Source: Microcaldota archaeon
GTDB lineage: Archaea > Micrarchaeota > Micrarchaeia > Burarchaeales > JAKAKT01
Direction of reading: 5' to 3'
Length of the DNA stretch: 6,175 nucleotides
Assembly (NCBI GenBank): GCA_026396425.1
Contig: JAPLWU010000064.1
Location: 1 to 6,175, forward strand
In this document: positions 5,335 to 6,175 of the stretch, one piece after another
Position numbering within the stretch: the first letter of the stretch is position 1
How the letters are laid out: each line of letters opens with the position of its first letter
Notes under the pieces: model-generated
What the model saw: the letters and a program-made list of their open reading frames with translations, nothing else
What the model was told of the DNA's origin: nothing
Databases searched by the model: none
Translations under genes and position numbers: made by a program

Positions 5335-5948
5335 TAAAGGGAAACTTTGCCGAATTTGCGGAATATTTCGGGACTAAACTGGGGATGCTGTTCGCCAGGA
5401 TTCCGTTGACCCCGAACCAATGGACCCTGCTTTCGATTGTTCCCGCGATAATCGGTTTTTGGGCTCTCGCATTCGCGAAAAGAATGGATTACGCGATTAT
5501 TTGCTTTGCGGCTTCAGCATTAATTGACGGAATCGATGGGGGAGTTGCTCGCGTTACTGGCGCAGTCACCCGCCTCGGCGCGTATTTGGACGGGATAATG
5601 GACAGAATCGTAGAGGCGCTTTTGCTGTTTGGATTGATGTTTTACGGGATTCCGGATTACCACTTGCCATCATACGTTTGGATTTCGGCCCTGCTTTTCT
5701 TCGGAACGGGCATGACGAGCTACGCGAGGGCTTACGCCGACCACAGGAAAGCGCTGACTGATGAGAAAAAATTGAGAAGGATGGGCGGAATACTGGAGAG
5801 GCCCGAGCGCCTCGTCCTCATAGTGGCGGGCATGGTTGCGGGCTTCTGGAACCCGCTTTATTTGACTTACGCGATTGCCGCCGGGGCTGCGCTTTCGATG
5901 GTTACGGTCCTGCAGCGCATCTGGTTCGTAGTGAGAAATGCCGAGTAG
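5331..5948 (+). CDS. CDP-alcohol phosphatidyltransferase, likely archaetidylinositol phosphate synthase
   Basis: This is a membrane enzyme of 205 residues. The family's catalytic motif is complete: D66-x2-D69-G70-x2-A73-R74-x8-G83-x3-D87-x3-D91, whose aspartates bind the metal ions that activate the CDP-alcohol. An amphipathic N-terminal segment is followed by about six hydrophobic segments, with TPNQWTLLSI (27-36) before the first, and GILERPERL (153-161) is typical of the inositol-phosphate/PgsA-like branch. With the inositol-phosphate synthase two genes upstream, the best assignment is transfer of inositol 1-phosphate to CDP-archaeol, making archaetidylinositol phosphate and CMP. Glycerol phosphate or serine as acceptor is the alternative that the motif alone does not exclude. 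The ATG overlaps the previous stop (ATGA at 5331-5334), which fixes the start and suggests translational coupling. The frame stays open far upstream, but that part is a shadow of the EamA-like gene. Confidence 0.93.
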   Translation: MIKGNFAEFAEYFGTKLGMLFARIPLTPNQWTLLSIVPAIIGFWALAFAKRMDYAIICFAASALIDGIDGGVARVTGAVTRLGAYLDGIMDRIVEALLLFGLMFYGIPDYHLPSYVWISALLFFGTGMTSYARAYADHRKALTDEKKLRRMGGILERPERLVLIVAGMVAGFWNPLYLTYAIAAGAALSMVTVLQRIWFVVRNAE

Positions 5949-5954
5949 GGACGG

Positions 5955-6175
5955 CTAAATGGAGCCCGTTTTTTTTATTACATATGCCATAAGAGCCTCG
6001 CCAAGGCACCAGACCCTTAATGAGGAGGTACTACCGCCGACTTCGTTTAGTTTTTCTTCGGTGCTCTCGAGCATAGCCGAGAAAAGCTTCGTCCCATTAG
6101 TTGAGATTAACATATCAAGCAATGCATTCGTAACCTGACACATCCCGGTTGAAGTATTGCTGATGAACCTCAGGT
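5955..6175 (-). CDS. Possible C-terminal part of an unknown protein
   Basis: On the minus strand the frame is open from the window edge to a TAG at 5955-5957, at least 73 residues, so the start probably lies beyond the window. An internal ATG at 6143 would give a 62-residue protein, but the preceding residues (RFISNTSTG) look equally coding. The composition is that of a soluble mixed helical protein with no recognised motif, for example the segment ALLDMLIS and an end reading AYVIKKTGSI. It converges on the lipid synthase with six bases between the stops. It is less GC-rich than its neighbours, and the T8 that could end the inositol operon lies inside its last codons. I cannot exclude a chance open frame. 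Confidence 0.4.
   Translation of the reverse strand, partial: LRFISNTSTGMCQVTNALLDMLISTNGTKLFSAMLESTEEKLNEVGGSTSSLRVWCLGEALMAYVIKKTGSI
5969..5976 (+). terminator. T8 terminator of the inositol lipid operon
   Basis: Eight T in a row on the + strand start 21 bases after the stop of the phosphatidyltransferase, the longest T-run in the window. This is a good archaeal termination signal for the three-gene operon. On the other strand the same bases read as lysine codons near the end of the convergent frame. Confidence 0.55.

Noticed and set aside
5949..6175. tRNA or other structured RNA gene at the right edge
   Set aside because: No cloverleaf arms, T-loop motif or other recognisable RNA pattern could be found; the open minus-strand frame explains the region at least as well.

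Overview
The window looks archaeal. It holds a myo-inositol-phosphate synthase of the short (~360 aa) archaeal/actinobacterial type, a CDP-alcohol phosphatidyltransferase that fits archaetidylinositol-phosphate synthase, a PadR-type winged-helix regulator and a tubulin/FtsZ-superfamily protein closest by eye to CetZ. Promoter regions carry AT-rich TATA-like boxes placed for leaderless or short-leader transcripts, the ribosome sites read GGTGAT, and gene ends carry T-tracts. Coding DNA is GC-rich and intergenic DNA AT-rich. I cannot place it below the domain level; an uncultured, compact-genome archaeon is a guess.

Layout: (1) 1-621, the 3' part of an unrecognised helical, charged protein on the + strand, followed by a series of T-tracts. 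(2) 754-2361, minus strand, a CetZ/FtsZ-like GTPase with a two-part beta-rich C-terminal extension resembling carboxypeptidase-regulatory/PEGA-like domains. (3) 2362-2665, a divergent promoter region with five degenerate copies of a ~20 bp core, three of them at a ~44 bp period. (4) 2666-3241, + strand, a protein with four CxxC-x16/17-CxxC zinc knuckles. (5) 3368-3688, minus strand, a PadR regulator with an imperfectly duplicated 3' end. (6) 3786-5948, + strand, an operon of inositol-phosphate synthase, a half-size EamA/DMT membrane protein and a CDP-alcohol phosphatidyltransferase. (7) 5955-6175, minus strand, the C-terminal part of a possible unknown gene.

The operon reads as a pathway: glucose 6-phosphate is turned into inositol 1-phosphate, which is joined to CDP-archaeol to give archaetidylinositol phosphate. 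The small membrane protein between the two enzymes is a candidate carrier for a substrate or for the lipid (inference). PadR is divergent from this operon and shares with it a short AT-rich region with direct repeats, so it is a plausible regulator. The other divergent pair joins a cytoskeletal GTPase to a multi-zinc-knuckle protein across a repeat-rich promoter; with the unusual tail of the GTPase, this is the least ordinary part of the window.
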